NCBI GenBank assembly: GCA_005223375.1
Contig: RXOD01004990.1
Span: 1 to 16,642 of the forward strand
Reading direction: 5' to 3'
Length of the DNA stretch: 16,642 nucleotides
Source of the DNA: Amoebophrya sp. AT5.2
Taxonomy: Eukaryota > Sar > Dinophyceae > Syndiniales > Amoebophryaceae
This document shows positions 8,836 to 16,362 of this stretch, one piece after another (the stretch's first letter is position 1; each line of letters opens with the position of its first letter). A program made the translations under genes and the position numbers. The notes below the pieces were generated by a model that ran no database searches, had not been told where the DNA came from, and saw only the letters and a program-made list of their open reading frames with translations.

Positions 8836-9597
8836 CAGCACGAGCACCAGCACTGCAGCAGGGGTAATTATATTACGTTTAGGAGATGAAGAAGATGAAG
8901 AAACAATAAAATGCAAAAAATACTTATTCAATCAAGCGGGTCCCTAGTAGCAGCTGCTGTCGGTGAGCCGGTTGATTCTTTTCAGCTCTCGCCAGAACGT
9001 CGGCCGGCCTTCGCAACAGAAAACGCAAGCGATGCCGTGCCGTCTCTGGGTCTTACAACTTGTCCGGGCTGCCGTTTTCGGCAGTTGTTCGCACAACACA
9101 TCTTCGGTGCAGAATGCGTAAACTTGAACTTCTCGGAGTGCGAGTGCGTCAGCTCGTCGCAGACGCAGTGCGTTAATAGCATAAGTAATCATGGAAAGTC
9201 TGGCTTTGTTGCTGTAAAAATCAGCTCGGTAATTATACATAGGAGATGGTGGAGAGCAGTCGAATTGGATCGAGCTACACTAAGCCTCCTTCACTTCATT
9301 ACCACGGACGGCGCGCGGGAGTTTTGACCTCAAATTCTTGCACCCGCTTCTCGTAGGTAGTGAGGGTCTACTGCCAGACCTGGCAGCTGCTCCAGTTCAT
9401 GTTCTTTCGCCAGCGGAGGTGGAGGCGCCTCCACGATAAAATGTGCCCTCTGGTGTTCCACTTGTTGGCCGCGAGCGCGCTCCAGCTCCTGTCACGCTCG
9501 GCGCCAGTGCTAGCACCCCGTCGACGTCGATTTCACCGCCACCACGAGCCAACAGGAACTCTTCGGGTTGGGCCTCGTACTGCCCAAGCAAGGGGAG
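8836..9597. other. stretch without a supportable gene
   Basis: Three frames are open across about 8911-9327: one plus-strand frame of 138 codons from an ATG at 8911, and two on the minus strand. Because they overlap in different frames and none resembles a family, I call none. Bases 9397-9579 on the minus strand are open in a frame that could continue the membrane-protein tail (see that entry). Confidence 0.4.
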
Positions 9598-11955
9598 TCA
9601 TGCAGGAGCAGATGAAACAGAAACTTCTGCAGCCCTAGTAGCGCCGCGCTCGAGTACTTCTTGACGCGTTCCCGACGTAGCACTTCCTTCTCTTCCAACT
9701 TCTCCAGTCGAATGCGCGTGCGGGTTAACCGGAAGCGGAACTTCACCCGAGCCCTCCTGTGACTCCTTTTGTAGTCCCATAATGGCCTGCCGCGTCTGCG
9801 TGAGCGGCTCCGGAAATGCCACGGGGTCGCTGTTCCCAAGGGCAAGAGGCACACCTCGAGCATCGTAATCAGCTTCGCCGCGCACTCCTCCTCCGTCTTC
9901 TACTCCTTGGCCAATACCAATAGCATGGACAGCCCGCAAGTGGTGATCTTGCAACGACAGGGGCTGCTGGTCTCGAACGTCGAGACAATATTCCATGTAG
10001 CGCGTAGGAAAGCCACGACCTCGATCTAGATCCTCCGCCACGTCACGAACTACTTGGCGAGCGGAAGGAGCGCCAGCCCGTCGCTGCCACGGTGGGGCCC
10101 ACGCGTGGTCTCTTTTTTTCGTGCTCCGTTTTTCTCGTGTTGGTGATGCGAGCTTGTCCGTAGACGCTTTTGGGGACGTCGCCGGCTGTGGTCCTTTTTC
10201 ATCGTCTACGCGTGCCGCTATCGGCCCATCTCGACTAGTCTGATCACGAGGAAGAGACTTGCTCTGCTTCGCTTTCCTATCTTCCTTCCCAACGTCTGTG
10301 CCCCCCAGTGCTCGTCTGCCTCTGCTCTTCTGGTTATGGTGCTTGCGGCAGGCTACGACGAGGAAGACGGCAACCACGAGAAGAGCGATGGAGAAAACAG
10401 CTACTCCCCCGACGGCGACGTTAAACAGAACTTCCATACGCTCCGCCTGCCCAAGGTTCCCCGAAACTTCCATACGCTCCGCCTGCCCAGGGTTCCCCGA
10501 GACTTCCATACGCTGCGTCTGCCCAGCCCCAAGGCTCCCCGGCCCCGCCGGACGTCCATGGTTATCTCCCACGTAATACACGCACCTCGGGAGATAATCA
10601 GCTCGCGAGTATGCCACAGTCCACTTCCCAGAAGAAAATGTCGTCCAAGGCGCTGGATACAAGGCATCCGGCCCCCAAGGATTGAGATACTCCAGACTCT
10701 GCTCAGATCCTCCGCCTTTTTGTATGTATTGTTCTGTATTTGCCGCGATGCCAATGACGGTCTGGTTTCCGGAAAAAAAGAGCACGTGATTAGCCTTGGG
10801 GTGCATCCGGTCGTGGGGTGCATCCGGTCGTGGGGTGCCGCGAGTGAAGGACATAAACCCGGCGCAGCCTCCAAACGCGGACTTGATATCCTTCTCATTG
10901 GTGGAACCTCTCAGCAGGGCGGCCTCGCGACGGTTTCGCTCGAGGCAGAGGCTTTCCGCAGCCTCCTGCGACATGTTTACCCTCTCGTCGGCGACTCTGC
11001 AGACGGTTTCCTTTTCCTCCGTATCATCTCCGCCTGTAGGTGTCGTGGCTCTGCAAGTGCAGAAGCGATCCAGGCCGTGGCCGTTCCCCTCGCGTACGTC
11101 TCGCTCGCGGGGCATAATGGCAAACTTTTCCACTGACTCGAGTTGAAACCGCGAGCGCCCATCCGTCAATTGCACTACTTTGCGCATGCACGGAACACTC
11201 TTCCACAAATCCAGGCCCCGTTTGAGACTTTCGCTGAAGTCGCTTCTGCCAAAAATATCTTCCCAGCGGAACACACCAATCGGCACCCGGTGCCACTGCC
11301 ACAGCAAGCACCAACGTCGGAGGACTCCTTCTCCTTGTTGTGTACTGTTTGTTTTCTCATATTGGAAAGAATCCCGATACTGAGAGCGCTCGGTCTCGGA
11401 GTACTCCTGGTATGCCATGCAATCCGCGGCATCCGAGCAGAGCCTGCGGCAGGAGAACTCTTCCGGGGCAGGTGCGGGCACCCAACCTTGAACGTACACA
11501 TCCGAGTTGCAAAGGTCGAGCTCGAGACCGTTCTTTCGCGTCGGGTTCCTGCAGGCGCAAATCCCGTGCCCGAGGCTCTCGTACGTCGTCGTCGTGGTCG
11601 GCGTCGCGTTCACCTCTAGAAGAGCCGACGCCTCCCCTCCCTGCATTGCCACGGCCGCCGAGCTCTTTCCCGGCCCCTCTTCCCAACCGACCGGCCGAAG
11701 GCTAAGAGCGCGAGCAAGGCGGCTCGTATGCGTTCCCCGGAATGATGAAGAAACGCTCAGGGGAGCGGAAAGTACCCCCGGCGACTTGGATTTCGCCGTC
11801 GGGAAAGTCCGACTTTTGGAAACCTGCTCGTCGAACCCTCGCGCTGATACCTGCTGGCGCTGGCCTGCGGACTCTCCTTCAAAGTGCACTAGTTGTAGTC
11901 CAGATGAAACTACGAGCGCTTTAGCGAGAAGGAAGACCTTGAAGGCCCTGGCCAT
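9598..11955 (-). CDS. type I membrane protein with two cysteine-rich modules
   Basis: The frame is uninterrupted: 785 residues from ATG 11955, chosen because its context GCAAAAATGGCC resembles the other gene starts and because a signal-like segment follows at once (MARAFKVFLLAKALVVSSG). An in-frame ATG at 12012 would add 19 residues. The ectodomain has two tandem copies of one module. Module 1 spans about residues 130-262, with C133, C135, C149, C169, C173, C179, C216 and C256. Module 2 spans about 296-462, with C299, C301, C319, C337, C364 and C458. Each opens with CxCR, has a V-x-I-G or VIGI strand in the middle and closes with a Cys next to Pro. Four N-glycosylation sequons are visible. 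A short 12-residue repeat stalk precedes the transmembrane helix (about 510-535, VAVFSIALLVVAVFLVVAC), followed by a basic Lys/Arg/Ser-rich cytoplasmic tail. This fits a surface or compartment receptor or adhesin, but I do not recognise the modules. Alternative end: a 45-bp intron (9624-9580, GTTTCT...GGGCAG) would replace the last eight residues with a 61-codon extension ending at 9397. Confidence 0.75.
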   Translation of the reverse strand: MARAFKVFLLAKALVVSSGLQLVHFEGESAGQRQQVSARGFDEQVSKSRTFPTAKSKSPGVLSAPLSVSSSFRGTHTSRLARALSLRPVGWEEGPGKSSAAVAMQGGEASALLEVNATPTTTTTYESLGHGICACRNPTRKNGLELDLCNSDVYVQGWVPAPAPEEFSCRRLCSDAADCMAYQEYSETERSQYRDSFQYEKTNSTQQGEGVLRRWCLLWQWHRVPIGVFRWEDIFGRSDFSESLKRGLDLWKSVPCMRKVVQLTDGRSRFQLESVEKFAIMPRERDVREGNGHGLDRFCTCRATTPTGGDDTEEKETVCRVADERVNMSQEAAESLCLERNRREAALLRGSTNEKDIKSAFGGCAGFMSFTRGTPRPDAPHDRMHPKANHVLFFSGNQTVIGIAANTEQYIQKGGGSEQSLEYLNPWGPDALYPAPWTTFSSGKWTVAYSRADYLPRCVYYVGDNHGRPAGPGSLGAGQTQRMEVSGNPGQAERMEVSGNLGQAERMEVLFNVAVGGVAVFSIALLVVAVFLVVACRKHHNQKSRGRRALGGTDVGKEDRKAKQSKSLPRDQTSRDGPIAARVDDEKGPQPATSPKASTDKLASPTREKRSTKKRDHAWAPPWQRRAGAPSARQVVRDVAEDLDRGRGFPTRYMEYCLDVRDQQPLSLQDHHLRAVHAIGIGQGVEDGGGVRGEADYDARGVPLALGNSDPVAFPEPLTQTRQAIMGLQKESQEGSGEVPLPVNPHAHSTGEVGREGSATSGTRQEVLERGATRAAEVSVSSAPA
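10431..10538. repeat. 36-bp tandem repeat encoding the juxtamembrane stalk
   Basis: Three units start at 10431, 10467 and 10503, each beginning cttccatacgct. The 36-bp period keeps frame and encodes the 12-residue repeat RMEVSGNPGQAE and variants directly outside the transmembrane helix. The third unit has diverged most. In-frame repeats of this kind commonly vary in number between isolates, which is known for surface proteins in general. Confidence 0.9.
10801..10834. repeat. perfect 17-bp direct duplication in module 2
   Basis: The unit gtgcatccggtcgtggg occurs twice back to back. Because 17 is not a multiple of three, the same bases are translated in two frames (TPRPDA, then HDRMHP). The long frame survives, so the duplication must be balanced by another length change or be ancestral to the present frame. 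Confidence 0.9.
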
Positions 11956-12012
11956 TTTTGCTACTGGTAAGCCACAACTCATTGGCATGGCGTATGATGA
12001 TTTTAAATCCAC

Positions 12013-12087
12013 GGACGTATGTTCGGGGGGGGATAGCGGGCTTCGAACCTCGCGTACGTTACGCTAATCATAATCTATAGATTACTA
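12013..12087. promoter_or_regulatory. short 5' flank of the membrane-protein gene
   Basis: Between the first in-frame ATG (12012) and the large repeat there are only about 75 bases, with a run of eight G at about 12025-12032 and an AT-rich patch near 12070. The large repeat therefore lies directly upstream and is the likely location of any promoter. Confidence 0.3.
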
Positions 12088-12866
12088 AGGACAAAGTTGT
12101 ACGTAAGTACTGCTACTGGGTCTTTGAAACACGGGTAGATGATCTTCTCTTGGCAGCCTATATAGGGTTCGGTGACTTTTTTGCGCGCAGCAAAAGGTGA
12201 AGACATCAAAACGCCGTTCTGCAAAAGGTCAGAAATTTAGTAAAACTTCATGTGAAGAAATGCAAATGATTTGATTAAGTATTTTGGAGATTTGGACTTG
12301 CCCATTTGTATGCGATTTTGCAGAGTCCGCTCGTCCCTCGTCGAAAAAAAGACCGGTGGCCGTGGCAGTCGAGCCGATAGAGAAACAGTAAAGGCCGATT
12401 CATTTGCGCATCCGCAGATGCTTGAGTGATCCGATTTACCGACGTTTTTCTCTTGACCGCAGTTTTGTTGATGCGGAACAAGTTTCCTCTTCAACCGAAG
12501 TTTCCGTAGTTGATCGATTTCGGATTCGGTACTATCGGTCCTCGCATGCGCTACTAGATCGAAAGAACAACGGAAGGCTTAGCAGCTGCACTTTACCCCG
12601 GCATTAGCACTACCAATAGACCGCGCGCCTTGGATTCATTCGGATGTTCACCTTTACTCATCATCGTCTCCGTTTTCATTTTGCTCATCTTCGTGGTCTG
12701 TTGATCAATGAAAGCATGATCAAAGCTAGCATGAGCAAAGACGAGTTGTCTTCTTCTACGCGTCCTCACTATTGTATCCGTCCTTTTGCAGGAGCAGGAG
12801 CTCTTGCGTCCTCACTATATCCGTGCGCGCGCAGCTGCTATTGCTCGCCGCCATGGAGATAGACCG
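12088..12866. repeat. large direct repeat, copy 2
   Basis: This is the second copy of the 8097-8835 repeat, about 4.0 kb away in the same orientation. The left part is conserved almost base for base around the tatataggg block (about 12157). The right end has an extra stretch with an internal duplication of gtcctcacta (near 12764 and 12809). The minus-strand ATG lies at 12854 and begins MAASNSS here against MAASRNT in copy 1. Both then share ACGGATATA followed by GTGAGG, which would suit an exon ending at a donor site. Confidence 0.85.
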
Positions 12867-13016
12867 ACGATGGCAGCGATCCCGCGACCGCGTCGCTAGC
12901 GTTACAAAAGAGCGTAGAGCTATGGTGTTTTCATCGACTGTTTCTGTTACCCATCATGAATGGTCGTTGACGTTCGCTTTTATAAATTCATTTCTATAAT
13001 CGCATGTTGTACAACT

Positions 13017-13110
13017 ACAGAGGTCCTGCTCTCCTCGAGAACCAGTCGTAGAGTTCTGCGGAGAGGGCGACCAGAAGTTCCGCGGCGACATCCACCTCGC
13101 ACGCGCACCA
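13017..13110 (-). CDS. possible terminal exon of the small membrane-protein gene
   Basis: A minus-strand frame from about 13110 to the TAG at 13017-13019 reads NFWCACEVDVAAELLVALSA and then ELYDWFSRRAGPL. It is GC-rich and amphipathic, unlike the two alternative frames. It could be spliced to the frame ending at 13115, through a donor such as GTTTCT after GEG codons and an acceptor ACTATAG, but I cannot decide between this and the simple stop at 13115. Confidence 0.25.
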
Positions 13111-13114
13111 GAAG

Positions 13115-13536
13115 TTAGCTATAGTTCTGGTTCACTGCTGCTTTTTCTGCATGTCTTCCCTTTGCCAGCTGCCCGTGCCCTCGTCGTTGAGAATCACAAA
13201 TTACAAAGAAACCCTCGCCGCACAACAACTTCATCACTCCAAAAAGCAGAGAGACCGCCACTGTCGCTACTTGTGCTTCGTGGTTTTCTGACTCACTGCC
13301 CCGACCCAAGTGGTCTACAACTGTCCCCGATCGGCTAAGAATGAAGATCCTACCCTCCTTCAAGTCGCGATCCTAGCTATGGTTAGAAGGGGTAAGTTTT
13401 TTTCTACAACAGCGTTGACGAAAGCGGTGGCTGTCATGAACCCCAAACAGCAGATCATGAGTGCTAACCTTACAACAGCAGCACGATTGGGCGAACTCAG
13501 TGGCTGAAGGGTTCTGATAATATCATTGCTACCCAT
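13115..13536 (-). CDS. small two-helix membrane protein with an 89-bp intron
   Basis: Exon 1 runs from ATG 13536 (alternative ATG 13551, same frame) to the direct repeat at 13403-13410. Exon 2 runs from the matching repeat at 13314-13321 to the TAA at 13115. Removing one repeat plus the 81 bases between them (89 bp in all) restores one frame of 110 residues. Two hydrophobic helices are visible: one after SSPNRAAVVR (LALMICCLGFMTATAFVNAV) and one around VATVAVSLLFGVMKLL, joined by a polar loop (DHLGRGSESENHE) and followed by a basic, Gln-rich tail. Splicing at GT-AG gives a stop, so the true junctions would be non-canonical within the repeat. Size and topology recall small ER proteins such as the V-ATPase assembly factor Vma21, but I see no diagnostic residues, so this remains unnamed. 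The carboxy end is uncertain because another coding-like stretch lies just downstream. Confidence 0.45.
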
Positions 13537-13602
13537 GAATAGACAGAACATATGGGCGCGAACCTCTCGGAAGCACCCGCGTGTTCTTTCAAATCGATTA
13601 TC

Positions 13603-13679
13603 GCCGTGAGCTGAAGCTGAAGGTGAGTGGTCACCTTAACCAGCCTCGTCGTCGTTCACCTTCAGCTTCACCTCACGGC
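13603..13679. repeat. 24-bp near-perfect inverted repeat between genes
   Basis: The arms 13603-13626 (gccgtgagctgaagctgaag...) and 13656-13679 are complementary with one mismatch and a 29-base spacer. It lies 13 bp beyond the LeuRS stop codon and about 50-65 bp upstream of the next start. It could form a stem in the LeuRS 3' untranslated region, or be a short remnant of an inverted-repeat element. Confidence 0.9.
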
Positions 13680-13691
13680 TGTAATTAAATT

Positions 13692-16362
13692 CTACAATTC
13701 AGTATTCATCGGCTGCTTTGTCCAGCGATGAAGTGTGGCGTTACAGGAAAAATCTTCTCCTCCGTAGTACTCCAGGAAGCAGATCGCTGGTTTCGCTGGC
13801 TGTGCGTTGTTGATCTTGTCCGAGTTGTCCCCTTCGATCTTCCCGTCAGCGACGAAGCGGAAGACGATCTCCCCCACCCCCAGCTGCTTCTGAATCAACC
13901 CAACCTTCTCCGCCAGCATCTCTTGTTCGTTGAAAGGAAGCTCGGTCTCTAAGGCCTCTTTCCCCCGGATGGCCATCTCGTCCTTCATCATGAAGCTCGC
14001 GAAGGGAATCGCCTTCTTCATCTCGTCCTTCGAGAAGTTTTGGTAGAATTCGGCGTTTCGGAGCCCGGTGACCCAGGTCTTCGGGTCGCGAGGGCCCGTG
14101 CCGGCCTCGTTCAAAGGAACGGTCTGGCAGTACCTGAAGCGAGGATCCGGGAAGTGGAAGATAGCAAAAGCAATCCCGATCGAGAAATCTTCAGGCTACG
14201 ATTTTTATAGCCCAGAGCAAAATATAAATTCCAAAAATCACAGGATCCCAGCAACTACAAAAACCGATAGGTCTTAGGTACTCCAGGATTGCTTTTTGCC
14301 AGCACTTGTACTCCAGCGCCACGCACACGCAGAATTTTTTCAGAATGCCTGCGTGTACGTGGCGCTGGAGGTGGAGCATGCTTGGTTTAGAAGATTCAGG
14401 GGCTGCGCCCTTACGCTCGCGCCGGTTTCCATCGATGCGCGGAGCGGGATCGATTGAGATTGACGCCAAAGATGCCGAAGTCGTGGCCGCCAGATAAAAA
14501 GTCTAAGCAAAACATCAATCGCTAGGTACTCCAGGATTTCTTTTTGCCAGGGCTTGTACTCCAGCGCGACGTACACGCAGGCTTTTTTCAGAATGCCTGC
14601 GTGTACGTGGCGCTGGAGGTGGAGCATGAGCTTGGTTTAGAAGATTCAGGGGCTGCGCCCTTACGCTCGCGCCGGTTTCCATCGATGCGCGGAGCGGGAT
14701 CGATTGAGATTGACGCCAAAGATGCCGAAGTCGTGGCCGCCAGATAAAAAGTAAGCAAAACATCAATCGCTAGGTACTCCAGGATTGCTTTTTGCCAGGG
14801 CTTGTACTCCAGCGCCACGTACACGCAGGCTTTCTTCACCACTGCGTCGAAATCCCAGTCTTTTTGTTTTTTCTTCTTTTCGTTCTGCAGGTTCACCTTC
14901 GCCATGCGGAAGTCTCGGAGGTCCTTCTCGAGAACCTCAAACTTGCGGTGCAGCAGCTTGTCGAACTTCTCCACGGGAAAGGGCCATTTGGCTTTTGTCA
15001 AGGGCTCGCGTTTCCGCAGCAGCCGGCTCCACAAGTTCTCGCAGAAGTGCGGGGCGATCGGAGAGAGAATCAATGCCTGCACCTCCAAAAACTTCACGAT
15101 GGCTGTGTGATTGGTCATTGGCCATTTTCACGATGGTCTGTGCAGCATCACTTCCACATGTTGCGCAGCCACAGGTTTTAGACCTATAGTACCACTACCA
15201 TCAGGCTTCAAATCGACTAGCTTGAAAAGAACTAAACTGCAGCAACCATAATGGAAAATAAACTCCCGCTTCATCAAAGGAGGGGTCGTGCACCTCAAAA
15301 AAATAAACAAGTACATCCCGGGTGCACGTCGTCGTCGGTGAGGTTGCAGTAGGTTTTCCGCAGGTTCTCCATTTCGTACCAGCAGTATTTCAGGGCGTCC
15401 TTGAACCGCATGTCCTCGTACGCTTTGAAGCTCTTCTCCACCAGCAGAATCATCTCGTTCTCGAACACCTGGTCCATAAACACCTTCGGCCGAAAAACAA
15501 TTTTTGGGTTTGCGTTTGCACCAGCCCCGTCTTGAACCTTTTTCAGCGTCTCCGTGGCCCACTGCTCAAGGGTGGTCATGCGGAGCACGGTCTGGTTCGA
15601 GATCTCACGGCTGTAGTTGGCGTCCTCCAACGTGTCGCCGGCATCGAGGGTGTGAAGGGGGAGGGACCAGCGATGGTTTGGTAACTAGCGACAAGTGGTA
15701 AGTGCGGTGTAATGTTGGGTCACGTTGGCGATGTCGGATCGCCATCGCTACATCGCCATCGCTAGTAGCGATGGCGAGGGCCGATCCAGGCGCTCTGCAC
15801 CGTCAGGCGCGAAGGCGTCTGGGGCGGTTTCAGAGATGCCACATTCAATGGGAGGTAGGGGGCGGTAGATGAGGGCGCTGGGTGGGCGATGGGGGGCACA
15901 CTGTCGGGAGGTGTAGCGATTGGGAGGTCGGGAGAGGCTGGAGTGGAAAGCCATTGACTACAATGGGGAAAGGCCCTGACAGCAGGGCAAGATATGGCGT
16001 CTAGGGTTGCGATTTATCGCCAGCTGTAGGGCGGGGCTGCGCAAAACCCTGGGCGCCAGTCTTGCCGTAGCCTATGGTCGCTTTTCTGCTCCCAGACCCT
16101 TCCTAGGACAGAAGAAAGTAGCCAAAGCCAAACCCCCGAAGAGCCCCCCAAAAAATGAAAATCAGTTACCACTTGCCTACTTAGAGATACTTACAATCGC
16201 TGGTCCCCGCATACGCGCACGTGACCCGAACCACGTCGGAGGAGAACATCTCGTTCGCCTCCTGGAGGGTCATAAAGTTCCCCAAGCTCTTCGACATCTT
16301 CTCGTTGTCGACCAACACGTGCCCGTTCGCGAAAAAGGACTTCGGCCAGTACTGGGGTTTAT
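13692..16362 (-). CDS. leucyl-tRNA synthetase, cytosolic type (3' part, four exons)
   Basis: This enzyme joins leucine to tRNA-Leu in the cytosol. Visible exons: 16362-16206, 15637-15315, 15102-14778 and 14133-13692, 1247 nt giving 414 residues and TAG; the phases agree throughout. The first visible exon holds [20 protein letters not shown], with the KMSKS motif that closes over ATP in class I synthetases, then [14 protein letters not shown] and the family's [13 protein letters not shown] block. Next comes the anticodon-binding helical domain ([20 protein letters not shown], then [20 protein letters not shown]), and then the eukaryote/archaea-type carboxy region ([19 protein letters not shown], then [11 protein letters not shown] and [14 protein letters not shown]). 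HIGH and the editing domain must lie beyond the right edge. Introns 15314-15103 (GTACTTG...CACACAG) and 14777-14134 (GTACCT...CTTCAG) are GT-AG. The first intron between visible exons (16205-15638) is not. Assignment to the cytosolic rather than an organellar enzyme rests on the carboxy-terminal extension. Confidence 0.9.
14134..14777 (-). other. LeuRS last intron, built from duplicated exon ends
   Basis: This 644-bp intron starts GTACCTAGCG and ends CGCTTCAG. Joining gives [15 protein letters not shown] in frame. Most of it consists of two tandem 248-bp units, each carrying another copy of the exon end just upstream. Each of those copies also has the GGA-GTACCT donor, so alternative donor use is possible, but only the first donor (14777) gives an uninterrupted family-like protein. 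Confidence 0.75.
14305..14832. repeat. 248-bp tandem duplication with fold-back exon copies
   Basis: The block cttgtactccagcg recurs at 14305, 14553 and 14801, a spacing of exactly 248 bp twice. The rightmost copy is the real exon (minus-strand codons [18 protein letters not shown]). The middle copy is nearly identical and the left copy has changes ([14 protein letters not shown]). Each unit also has an inverted copy of the first 24 exon bases (gcctgcgtgtacgtggcgct... at 14347 and 14595), separated by about 12 bases from the next direct copy, so a tight hairpin can form. Confidence 0.95.
15663..16207. repeat. intron with terminal inverted repeats (candidate introner element)
   Basis: Left end gggaccagcgatg at 15663 and right end atcgctggtccc ending at 16207 are inverted copies with 12 identical bases. 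The similarity resumes further in: gacaagtggtaagtg near 15690 against cagttaccacttgcc near 16166. On the minus strand the upstream exon stops exactly where the right repeat begins. At the other end about 25 bases follow the repeat before the coding sequence resumes. ATGCGGG and ATGCCGG at the two exon edges look like a target-site duplication. Confidence 0.8.
15736..15787. repeat. compact palindrome cluster inside the LeuRS intron
   Basis: tcgccatcgcta (15753-15764) is followed after one base by its reverse complement tagcgatggcga (15766-15777). A further direct copy, atcgccatcgcta, lies at 15738-15750. Outer ggatc and gatcc bases extend the symmetry. The cluster sits near the left end of the candidate introner element. 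Confidence 0.85.

Noticed and set aside
8911..9327. 138-codon plus-strand frame with several Cys
   Set aside because: It overlaps two minus-strand frames of similar length, has no family resemblance and no flanking support. It could still be an exon, but I cannot tell.
10336..11136. 266-codon plus-strand frame
   Set aside because: It is antisense to the cysteine-rich membrane-protein gene, whose signal peptide, repeated modules and helix make the minus strand the coding one.
8097..12866. LTR retrotransposon: two direct repeats flanking a long frame
   Set aside because: The interior encodes a signal-anchored membrane protein with no reverse transcriptase, protease or integrase motif. The repeats show no clear TG...CA ends, and I saw no primer-binding site.
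14188..14627. Open frames over the LeuRS tandem copies
   Set aside because: They are repeated exon fragments read on into intron sequence and end at the same stop in each unit. They are not separate genes.
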